A stretch of DNA of 5,869 nucleotides, taken from positions 1 to 5,869 of the forward strand of contig CALLJA010000421.1 in assembly GCA_938008865.1 (NCBI GenBank), given 5' to 3'. A model generated the notes under the pieces. That model made no database searches. It was not told the DNA's origin and worked only from the letters and a program-made list of their open reading frames with translations. This stretch comes from an uncultured Anaerolineales bacterium. Lineage in GTDB: Bacteria > Chloroflexota > Anaerolineae > Anaerolineales > Villigracilaceae. The position numbers were made by a program, and so were the translations under genes. This document shows positions 1 to 5,865 of the stretch, one piece after another; the first letter of the stretch is position 1, and every line of letters begins with the position of its first letter.

Positions 1-255
1 CTGGTCTTCTTCTCGCGCTTGAGACGCGGCAAAGCCGTCCACGAGGCGGGGCTGGATCATAGCTATCATCGTCTGGTCAAGCTGGGGATTCCGCCTTCGC
101 GCGCGGTCTTCACCCTGCATTTGGCGGCCATTATTTTGGGTTGTCTGGCCTTTCTGGCTTTATCGCAGCCGCCGCTGATCGCCAATGCGCTCTTCGGCCT
201 GGCCCTGCTGGTGGGACTCGCCGCCCTGATCTGGCTCGACCAAAAGGTGGCCTAG
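1..255 (+). CDS. C-terminal part of a WecA/TagO/RfbF-like polyprenyl-phosphate sugar-1-phosphate transferase (5' end outside window)
   Basis: The reading frame is open from base 1 to a TAG at 253-255, giving 84 visible residues, so the true start lies upstream of the window. The visible part begins with a basic cytoplasmic loop (S-R-L-R-R-G-K, residues 5-11). This is followed by D-H-S-Y-H-R-L at residues 19-25, which matches the conserved Asp/His-rich D-x-x-H-x-H-H-R-L loop of the WecA/TagO/MraY superfamily, with Tyr in place of one His. Two hydrophobic segments follow (about 38-55 and 60-79), then a short D-Q-K tail, as expected for the end of this polytopic family. Known members transfer a sugar-1-phosphate from a UDP-sugar to undecaprenyl phosphate on the cytoplasmic face, starting synthesis of O-antigen, teichoic acid, capsule or similar glycans. 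The glycosyltransferase genes that follow immediately fit that role. The sugar cannot be inferred, and the catalytic Asp motifs lie outside the window. Confidence 0.8.
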   Translation: MVFFSRLRRGKAVHEAGLDHSYHRLVKLGIPPSRAVFTLHLAAIILGCLAFLALSQPPLIANALFGLALLVGLAALIWLDQKVA

Positions 256-258
256 CGC

Positions 259-1266
259 ATGGCCGAGCCATTTTTCTCGGTCATCCTGGTCTCGTGGAAC
301 AGCGGAAAATACTTGCCGCGCTGTCTCGACAGCCTGGACAAGCAGACCTTTCGCGATTTTGAGGTAGTCATCGTCGACAATGGCTCGACCGACGGCTCGT
401 TGGATGGCATCGCAGAGAAGTATCCCCATTTGAAATTTCGGATCAGGGAATTGGGGAGCAACTATGGTTTTTCCACCGCAAACAATATGGGCGTACAGAT
501 CGCCCATGGACCCTGGGCCGCACTGCTGAACACCGATGCCTTTCCCGCGCCTGACTGGTTGGAATCGCTTGCTCAAGCAATAGCTCGTTTTGGTGATCAA
601 TGTGTGTATGCCTCGCGCCAGATTCAGTCGGACTTACCGAACCTGCTCGACGGCGAAGGTGACGTGTACCACGTCAGCGGGCTGGGCTGGCGTGAGCATT
701 ACAACTATCCCGTGTACGAAGCCAGCGAACCCTTCCGCGTGTTCAGCGCCTGCGGTGCGACGGCGCTCTTTCCGCGCGCAGACTTTCTCGCCGTGGGCGG
801 CTTTGACGAAGAGTACTTCGCCTATCACGAAGACGTGGACCTGGGATTCCGTCTGCGCCTGCGCGGGTTGGACTGCATATTGATTCCGCAGGCGGTCGTG
901 CATCACATCGGTTCGGCCAGTTCGGGCAAGGCCAGCGACTTCGCCGTCTATCACGGGCATCGCAATCTGGTGTGGACCTTCTTCAAGGACATGCCTGCCC
1001 CGCTCTTCTGGCTGTACCTGCCTTTGCATCTCGTGATGAACCTTGTCTTCATCCTGTACTTCGCTGCCCAGGGCCGCGGACGCGTGATCCTGCGCGCCAA
1101 GTGGCACGCGCTGCGCGGGCTGCCGTCCATGCTGCGAAAACGGAAGCAGGCTCAAGGTCCAGGAAAAGTGGGTAGCATCCATGCGGCGATGAGTCGCAAT
1201 TGGCTGGCTCCGCTGCTTGCGTCCCGTGAGCGCCAAAAATACCTCAAGGCCAAAGGTGTCTCGTGA
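259..1266 (+). CDS. Family 2 glycosyltransferase, rhamnosyltransferase-like (335 aa)
   Basis: The N-terminus has the GT2 (GT-A fold) nucleotide-sugar-binding pattern: S-V-I-L-V-S-W-N-S (residues 7-15) and V-V-I-V-D-N-G-S-T-D-G-S (36-47). N-Y-G-F at 68-71 and A-N-N-M-G at 74-78 follow. N-T-D at 91-93 is the DXD-equivalent metal/nucleotide motif. G-G-F-D-E-E-Y-F at 180-187 and E-D-V-D at 191-194 form the acceptor and catalytic-base region. H-x-H-R-N near 232-236 and a hydrophobic segment (about 249-270) resemble WbbL-type rhamnosyltransferases, and a basic C-terminal tail suggests membrane association on the inner face. The length is normal for the family. The ATG at 259 lies three bases after the previous stop, and AGGTGG at 245-250 gives an 8-base spacing, so the start is well supported. 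It probably adds a sugar to a lipid-linked or surface glycan. Rhamnose is only a guess, since GT2 specificity cannot be read from motifs. Confidence 0.92.
   Translation: MAEPFFSVILVSWNSGKYLPRCLDSLDKQTFRDFEVVIVDNGSTDGSLDGIAEKYPHLKFRIRELGSNYGFSTANNMGVQIAHGPWAALLNTDAFPAPDWLESLAQAIARFGDQCVYASRQIQSDLPNLLDGEGDVYHVSGLGWREHYNYPVYEASEPFRVFSACGATALFPRADFLAVGGFDEEYFAYHEDVDLGFRLRLRGLDCILIPQAVVHHIGSASSGKASDFAVYHGHRNLVWTFFKDMPAPLFWLYLPLHLVMNLVFILYFAAQGRGRVILRAKWHALRGLPSMLRKRKQAQGPGKVGSIHAAMSRNWLAPLLASRERQKYLKAKGVS
1254..1266 (+). promoter_or_regulatory. Stop-start overlap with embedded ribosome binding site
   Basis: AGGTG at 1254-1258 sits inside the last codons of the first glycosyltransferase, four bases before the GTG start of the second. 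The start and the upstream stop share GTGA (1263-1266). This layout typically lets a terminating ribosome restart on the next gene, keeping the two products in step. The choice of GTG over a later start is supported because the GT2 first strand (L-S-V-C-I-V) begins only three residues after it. Confidence 0.65.
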
Positions 1267-2153
1267 AGGAACTCAGCGTTTGCATCGTCACGTTGGAGGG
1301 GCGGGACAAGGTCCTGGCATGCCTTGAGTCGCTGTTTGCAAAGACACGCCTCGATATGCATGTGGTGGTGGTGGATAACGCTTCGGAGGATGGCACGCCC
1401 GAGGCCATCGCAGAGCACTTCCCGCAGGTGCAGTTGATCCGCAACAGCGAGAACGTCGGTTACGGGCGCGCGGTCAATCAAGGCTTGAAAGCCGAGAAGG
1501 CGCGCTATCACGCGCTGCTCAACCCCGATGCCACGCTGGAGAACAATGCGCTGGAGTTGCTGCGCGATTTCATGGAAGCCAACCCGCAGGCGGGCATTGC
1601 CTCGCCGCGCGTGCTCAACAGCGATGGCTCACTTCAATATCAATGCAGGCGCGGCGAGGCGCGGCCTGGTGAAGTCTTCGCCTATTTCCTCGGCCTGTCG
1701 CGGCTGTTCCCCAGGGACCCGCGCTTCTCAGGTTACTTGATGACCTATCTCGACAATGAAAAGGTCAACGAGGTCAAAGCCGTTTCAGGCTCATGCATGA
1801 TGATTCGGCGCGAGGTCATCGAGCAGATCGGCGTGCTCGACGAGCGCTACTTCGCCTATCAAGAGGATGCCGATTATTGCTTCACTGCGCGCAAGGCGGG
1901 TTGGAAGATTTATTACGTGCCCGAGCCGCGCATCGTGCATCTGGGCGGACGCGGCGGCTCGCGCAAGCGTCCGTACTTTGCCATTTATCAATGGCACCGC
2001 TCCTACTATCTTTACTATCGTAAAAATCTCGCGCGCGATTATCCGTTCTGGTTCCATCCCTTTTATTATTTCGTCATGCTGGTTAAACTTGGGATCAGCC
2101 TGCTCGGCGCTTTGCTCAGTCCCGAAAAAGTGGTCGGGACGAAAAAACCCTAA
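1263..2153 (+). CDS. Second family 2 glycosyltransferase (296 aa), translationally coupled to the first
   Basis: This is a second GT2/GT-A-fold enzyme. V-V-V-D-N-A-S-E-D-G-T spans residues 35-45, N-V-G-Y-G-R-A-V-N-Q-G follows, and N-P-D at 87-89 is the DXD equivalent. S-G-S-C-M-M-I-R-R (175-183) leads into V-L-D-E-R-Y-F (191-197) and E-D-A-D-Y-C (201-206), the catalytic-base region. H226 and W-H-R at 244-246 precede a hydrophobic stretch (about 267-285), which suggests membrane attachment. The start is a GTG at 1263 whose bases overlap the previous stop (GTGA, 1263-1266), and AAAGGTG at 1252-1258 is a plausible but closely spaced ribosome site. This arrangement implies coupled translation with the upstream transferase. 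The usual Asn after the first strand (as in N-Y-N or W-N) is not seen here; the sequence reads T-L-E-G-R-D-K. Since E-D-x-D and N-P-D are intact, the enzyme is probably active. Donor and acceptor are unknown. Confidence 0.91.
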   Translation: MKELSVCIVTLEGRDKVLACLESLFAKTRLDMHVVVVDNASEDGTPEAIAEHFPQVQLIRNSENVGYGRAVNQGLKAEKARYHALLNPDATLENNALELLRDFMEANPQAGIASPRVLNSDGSLQYQCRRGEARPGEVFAYFLGLSRLFPRDPRFSGYLMTYLDNEKVNEVKAVSGSCMMIRREVIEQIGVLDERYFAYQEDADYCFTARKAGWKIYYVPEPRIVHLGGRGGSRKRPYFAIYQWHRSYYLYYRKNLARDYPFWFHPFYYFVMLVKLGISLLGALLSPEKVVGTKKP

Positions 2154-2161
2154 CCCCTGCC

Positions 2162-4750
2162 ATGACCCTCTCCCCTTCCGCCGCCTCTGCCTGGAAACGA
2201 CCCCGCGCCGTCCTGGCCCTCTTTGGGCTGGCGACGGGACTCGCGCTGTGGGCCGCAACCTGCACGATGGGCCTGATCGCCTCCGACCCCGCGCGCGGAT
2301 TCCTTTCGGGCCTCTCGACCGAGTGGCTGGTCCTGTTTGCTGCGAGCCTGGCGGCGGGCCTCGGGCTGCTGCTCTTTGCGGCGCAGGCCTGGCGGAATAC
2401 CGCATGGGCCGAGTCGCGCTGGGACCTTGTCCGTGCTGCGTGGATGCGCTGGCTCAGCCTGGGTCTCTTCACCCTGAGCGGCAGTCTGGCTTGTATTCCC
2501 CCCTATCGTTTTCAGGAAGCGCAGGTCTATTTCGAGCGGCTAGACCCGCTTATCAACTGGCTGGCCTTTTCCAGCGGACTAGCCCTGCTGGTCTGCCTGT
2601 TGGCTCGTTTCGAGTTCCAACCCGCAAGCCTGAGGCAGGCGCTGCATTCGCGCCGCACGGCGCTGTTCATCATGCTGGGACTGGCAGCCGCCTCGCTGGG
2701 ATTGTGGGCCGTCTACCGGGCGCTGTCCACCCATTATCTGGAATATCGCTATGCAGCGGGCGCGCCCGTGCTGGCGTGGCAGGTGCTGCTGGCCCTGGCT
2801 GCAGCGCTGACCTTCGCCTGGGCCGAGCCGAAACTGGCCCGCTTCCAACGCCTGGACCTGTGGCTGCCTGCCGTCTTGTGGGTGCTGGCCGCGCTGCTGT
2901 GGGTGCTCGAACCGACCCCGCCCAGTTACTTCAACCCCGGGCCGTACGCGCCCAACCGCGAATACTATCCATTCTCGGACGCAGGCTTCTTCGATGTGGG
3001 CAGTCAATACCTGCTAATCGGCGAGGGACTACTGGGGCGCATCCCGTATGAGCGTCCGCTGTACATGCAGGCGTTGGCCTTCCTGCACATGCTGGCGGGC
3101 CAAAACTACGCGGACGTGGCCAACCTGCAAGCCGCCCTGCTGGCCGCGCTGGTCATGTTCATCTACCTGATCGGCAGGGAACTCTCGGGGCGTCCTCTGG
3201 GGGTCGGGCTGGCGCTGCTGGCGGCCCTGCGCGGGGTCAACAGCATCACCAGCGCCGCCTTCACCGACCTGGCCAGCCCGAAACAATTGCTAACCGACTT
3301 TCCCACCGCGCTGGGCATGGCCCTGCTCACCTGGCTGACGATCAAGTGGCTCAAACGCCCTGCCGAGAATCGGCTATATGTGTTATGGGCGGGCGGCATC
3401 GTGGCGCTGCTCTCGCTGACGCGCACCAACGCCCTGTTCACCCTCGGGCCGATCCTTCTCTTCCTGTGGATCCTGTATCGGCGCAGACTCCGTACCGCCT
3501 TCGGGCTGACGGTGGTGTTGGGCGCGATGTTCGTCGCCAGCCTGTATCCGTGGGGCGTCTCGAACGAGACCTCCATCCTGGAGATGTACTACCTGAAATT
3601 CCGCGACGTGCTGCGCGTGCGCTACCAGATCCAGTTCGGCGAGACCAACGCGATGAAATCCGCCTCCTTGTCGCCGTACGGAACCGACCCCGCGTCGCAG
3701 GCCGCAGCGGGCGGGGCGGGCTTCCTCGTACAGGGCATGACCAACAACCTGCTCAACTCCCTGCTGGTCCTGCCCGCCACGCTGGAATGGCATGAATTGC
3801 GCTACCTGTTGAAGGAAGCCTCCCCCTTCTGGGACCGCGCCTGGGATAAGGCCTTCACGCCTGCGCAAGCAGGACTGCTCCTGGCGCAACTGGCCGTCCT
3901 GTGTTTCGGCGTCGGCATGGCCTGGAAGCGCGCGCGGCTGGCCGGGCTGACGCCGCTGCTGATGTTCCTGGCCTATCAACTATCCAACACGCTGGGGCGC
4001 ACTTCGGGCGGACGTTACATCGTCCCCGTGGATTGGGCCGTGCTGGTGTATTCGCTGTTCGGGCTGTTCGAGATCGCACTGCTCGTACGGGCGGCCTTCA
4101 CTCGCACCCTGCCGGCAGACGAGTCCCTGCCCGCGCTGCCCATGGACGAGTTCCGCTGGCCCGCTTCCGCGCCGTGGAAGGCGGCGGGCATTCTCGGCTT
4201 GTTCGTCGTGATCGGCCTCAGCCCCACCTGGAGCGCGGCGCTCTATCCGCCGCGCTATACCCCACAGACCCAGGCCGCCGCGCTGGCTGCCCTGGAAGAC
4301 GCGGGCTTGTTCGAGCAGGCAGGCCTCACTGCCGCGCAACTGGACGCGTTCATGCAGCAGCCGACCGCAATGGTCTCGTACGGACGGGTGTTGTATCCGC
4401 GCTTCTATAACAAGGACAAGGGCGAGCCCGATAATTCCTATCCGTACCGCATCCTGCCGTATCCCCGCCTGGCCTTCCGCCTGCTCACGCCAGGTGACAA
4501 CCTGGGCATATTACTGCCCAGCAACAAGGTGGCAAGTTTCCCCAACGGGGCCGATGCCATCGTCATCGGCTGCGTGGGGGCGGAAGTATCGAAGCAGAAA
4601 TCGGTCTACATGGATGCGCTGGTGGTCTTCCTGATGGACGAGGACGGCGGGGAGGCGCGGGTCTTCTCACGCAGTCCCGCCGCGCCGTTGACCTGTCCCG
4701 TGGCGCCCATCGTGTGCAATCCCGTCAGCGGATGCCGCTCGGGCAACTAA
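2162..4750 (+). CDS. Large polytopic membrane protein, probable GT-C (PMT/ArnT-like) glycosyltransferase with soluble C-terminal domain (862 aa)
   Basis: About 15-17 hydrophobic segments fill residues 16-690; the last, about 674-690, precedes a mostly polar tail of about 170 residues. After roughly seven N-terminal segments comes a loop with Y-Y-P-F-S-D-A-G-F-F-D (268-278) and Y-E-R-P-L-Y (296-301). This resembles the acidic first extracytoplasmic loop of GT-C enzymes, in which an Asp serves catalysis, making D273 or D278 the candidates. G-R-Y-I-V-P-V-D-W (617-625) resembles the late R-Y-x-x-P element of PMT_2-type proteins. GT-C enzymes use polyprenyl-phosphate sugars and act on the outer face of the membrane. 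The C-terminal domain holds Y-G-R-V-L-Y-P-R-F-Y (740-749) and four cysteines (804, 845, 852, 858). The ATG at 2162 is eight bases after the preceding stop. No clear Shine-Dalgarno sequence is visible, so coupling to the upstream gene is likely. Glycosyltransferase function is inferred from topology and context, not from a decisive motif. A polymerase or other envelope role remains possible. Confidence 0.75.
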   Translation: MTLSPSAASAWKRPRAVLALFGLATGLALWAATCTMGLIASDPARGFLSGLSTEWLVLFAASLAAGLGLLLFAAQAWRNTAWAESRWDLVRAAWMRWLSLGLFTLSGSLACIPPYRFQEAQVYFERLDPLINWLAFSSGLALLVCLLARFEFQPASLRQALHSRRTALFIMLGLAAASLGLWAVYRALSTHYLEYRYAAGAPVLAWQVLLALAAALTFAWAEPKLARFQRLDLWLPAVLWVLAALLWVLEPTPPSYFNPGPYAPNREYYPFSDAGFFDVGSQYLLIGEGLLGRIPYERPLYMQALAFLHMLAGQNYADVANLQAALLAALVMFIYLIGRELSGRPLGVGLALLAALRGVNSITSAAFTDLASPKQLLTDFPTALGMALLTWLTIKWLKRPAENRLYVLWAGGIVALLSLTRTNALFTLGPILLFLWILYRRRLRTAFGLTVVLGAMFVASLYPWGVSNETSILEMYYLKFRDVLRVRYQIQFGETNAMKSASLSPYGTDPASQAAAGGAGFLVQGMTNNLLNSLLVLPATLEWHELRYLLKEASPFWDRAWDKAFTPAQAGLLLAQLAVLCFGVGMAWKRARLAGLTPLLMFLAYQLSNTLGRTSGGRYIVPVDWAVLVYSLFGLFEIALLVRAAFTRTLPADESLPALPMDEFRWPASAPWKAAGILGLFVVIGLSPTWSAALYPPRYTPQTQAAALAALEDAGLFEQAGLTAAQLDAFMQQPTAMVSYGRVLYPRFYNKDKGEPDNSYPYRILPYPRLAFRLLTPGDNLGILLPSNKVASFPNGADAIVIGCVGAEVSKQKSVYMDALVVFLMDEDGGEARVFSRSPAAPLTCPVAPIVCNPVSGCRSGN

Positions 4751-4784
4751 AAAATTCAGCGGCGGATTTTCATCCGCCGCTGAA
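4749..4784 (-). terminator. Rho-independent terminator of the heme A synthase gene, in the convergent junction
   Basis: TTCAGCGGCGGAT (4755-4767) and ATCCGCCGCTGAA (4772-4784) form a perfect 13-bp stem around the 4-base loop TTTC. Read on the minus strand, the stem begins three bases beyond the heme A synthase stop codon (4788-4790). It is followed directly by six T residues, the complement of A4749-A4754, which is a textbook intrinsic terminator. Read on the plus strand, the stem is followed by CATTTAAT, a poor U-tract, so termination of the glycan operon here would be weaker. The A-tract overlaps the TAA stop of the 862-residue protein gene. Confidence 0.88.
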
Positions 4785-4787
4785 CAT

Positions 4788-5825
4788 TTAATCCCGCGAA
4801 ACCACTTCTGCCCGCCGCGCGGCGTGGATGAAATACAAACCCGCGATGAACAGCAAAATGGCCGTGGCCTGGTGAAACAGGGCCACACCGATCTGGACGT
4901 TGAAAATCACCACCCCGATGCCAAACAGAATCTGCGCCGCCACCAGTCCCGCCAGCAAGAGCGCGGATTTCTGCACCTCGGCCTGCGCCCTGCCCGCCGC
5001 AAAGTAGGCCCATAGCGCCAGCGCCAGCACCGCGAAGGCAAACCAACGGTGGATGAAGGCCACCGTTTGCGGCGTCTCAACCAGGTTCAAGGCCCAGGGC
5101 TCGAGCGCGCTAAGCAGGCCCTTCGGCACGAGCTGACCGAACATCAGCGGCCAGGTGTTCGAGACGTGGCCCGCCTTCAGCCCTGCCGTAAAGCCGCCAT
5201 AGGCGATCTGGACCAGCAGGACGACAAAGGTAGTCACGGCCAGTTTCCACGGCAGGGAGAATTTCGAGCGGCCCTGCGGGAATCCGCGCAGGTGGCCGAT
5301 CGCCGTCCAGAAGCTGAGGCCCAACAGGGTCAGAGCCAGGAAGAGATGGAGCGTCAGGCGGAAATGGCTCACGGCGGGGCGGTCCACCAACCCGCTGGCG
5401 ACCATATACCAGCCCGCAAAGGCTTGCAGGATGAACAACATGCCCATCGCAAAATAGATGCCAAATTCGCTCCACGGGATGCGCCTGGTGAAGAGAAAGA
5501 AGAACACAGGGATGGCATAGAACAGGCCAATCAGGCGCGCCAACAGACGGTGGAACCACTCGATGAAGAAGATGAACTTGTATTCCTCCAGCGTCATGTT
5601 CGAGTTAACGTGGACGTACTCGGGCGTCTGCTGATACTTGAGGAACTCGTCCTGCCAGGCCTGCTGGCTGAGCGGCGGCAGCGCCCCGCTGATCGGATTC
5701 CACTCGGTGATCGAAAGGCCTGAGCGCGTCAGACGCGTATAGCCTCCCCACGCTACCAGGAAGGCCACCGAAAAGGCAAAAAGAAAGAGCCAGGTCATCA
5801 CGGCTCGGTTCTGGGTTTTGGGCAT
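4788..5825 (-). CDS. ctaA: Heme A synthase, COX15/CtaA family (345 aa)
   Basis: This enzyme oxidises the C8 methyl group of heme O to give heme A, the cofactor of aa3/caa3 cytochrome oxidases, within the cytoplasmic membrane. G-G-Y-T-R-L-T-R-S-G-L-S-I-T-E-W (27-42) is the family signature after the first membrane helix. It is followed by the long first outer loop with P-P-L-S (50-53) and P-E-Y (68-70), typical of the COX15-like branch. E89 and H92 in E-W-F-H-R match the conserved Glu/His pair. H160, H259 (I-H-R) and H318 (F-H-Q) complete the four heme-ligand histidines. Eight hydrophobic helices fit the two-times-four-helix fold. R34 replaces the Glu common in T-R-L-T-E-S-G, and the protein has no cysteine, so it lacks the loop disulfide known in Bacillus CtaA. 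ATG 5825 is preferred because GGAG lies 6 bases upstream and a TATAAT box excludes the TTG at 5855. The gene is convergent with the glycan operon and functionally unrelated to it. Heme O synthase and oxidase genes, if nearby, lie beyond the window. Confidence 0.95.
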   Translation of the reverse strand: MPKTQNRAVMTWLFLFAFSVAFLVAWGGYTRLTRSGLSITEWNPISGALPPLSQQAWQDEFLKYQQTPEYVHVNSNMTLEEYKFIFFIEWFHRLLARLIGLFYAIPVFFFLFTRRIPWSEFGIYFAMGMLFILQAFAGWYMVASGLVDRPAVSHFRLTLHLFLALTLLGLSFWTAIGHLRGFPQGRSKFSLPWKLAVTTFVVLLVQIAYGGFTAGLKAGHVSNTWPLMFGQLVPKGLLSALEPWALNLVETPQTVAFIHRWFAFAVLALALWAYFAAGRAQAEVQKSALLLAGLVAAQILFGIGVVIFNVQIGVALFHQATAILLFIAGLYFIHAARRAEVVSRD

Positions 5826-5830
5826 GTTTT

Positions 5831-5835
5831 TCTCC
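5831..5835 (-). promoter_or_regulatory. Ribosome binding site fixing the heme A synthase start
   Basis: Read on the minus strand, GGAGA occupies 5835 down to 5831. Counting from GGAG, there are six bases before the ATG at 5825, which is near-ideal spacing. The alternatives are an ATG at 5837, which has no purine-rich site before it, and a TTG at 5855, which lies at or before the expected transcription start. They would add 4 and 10 residues that match nothing in the family. Confidence 0.8.
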
Positions 5836-5859
5836 ATTGATTCGTGTTGGACCAAACGG

Positions 5860-5865
5860 ATTATA
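5860..5865 (-). promoter_or_regulatory. Probable -10 promoter element (TATAAT) of the heme A synthase gene
   Basis: On the minus strand a perfect sigma-70-type TATAAT runs from 5865 to 5860, which would place the transcription start near 5853 and give a leader of roughly 28 bases before the ATG at 5825. The matching -35 region would fall beyond the right edge of the window and cannot be checked. The only upstream bases visible are TGCG, which is not a canonical extended -10 spacing. The position just before a well-formed ribosome site supports the call. Confidence 0.6.

Noticed and set aside
634..1236. A 200-codon minus-strand open frame inside the first glycosyltransferase.
   Set aside because: It lies fully opposite a GT2 gene with intact motifs and shows no recognisable domain. 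Long antisense frames are common in GC-rich coding DNA.
2154..2161. A possible separate promoter or ribosome site in front of the large membrane protein gene.
   Set aside because: Only eight bases, mostly C, separate it from the preceding stop. No purine-rich site is visible, so coupling to the upstream gene is the simpler reading.
1867..3051. A 394-codon plus-strand open frame running across the end of the second glycosyltransferase and the start of the large membrane protein.
   Set aside because: It is in a different frame from both well-supported genes, is rich in Arg, Pro, Gly and Ala as expected for an out-of-frame reading of GC-rich DNA, and shows no domain motif.
3383..3979. A 198-codon minus-strand open frame opposite the large membrane protein.
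   Set aside because: It is Gln/Gly/Arg-rich with no hydrophobic core or motif, as expected for a shadow of a hydrophobic gene on the other strand.
4755..4784. The inverted repeat as a mobile-element end or protein-binding operator.
   Set aside because: Its position just beyond two convergent stop codons, the 4-base loop and the minus-strand U-tract fit an intrinsic terminator. There is no flanking target duplication or transposase.
5049..5723. A 224-codon plus-strand open frame antisense to the heme A synthase gene.
   Set aside because: Its translation is strongly Gln/Arg/Glu-rich and low in hydrophobic residues, the usual mirror image of a membrane-protein gene. The opposite strand encodes a clear COX15 protein with all catalytic residues.
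4788..5855. The TTG at 5855 as the start of heme A synthase.
   Set aside because: It lies at or before the transcription start expected from TATAAT at 5865-5860, has no ribosome site, and adds residues before the first helix that the family does not need. ATG 5825 has GGAG at ideal spacing.
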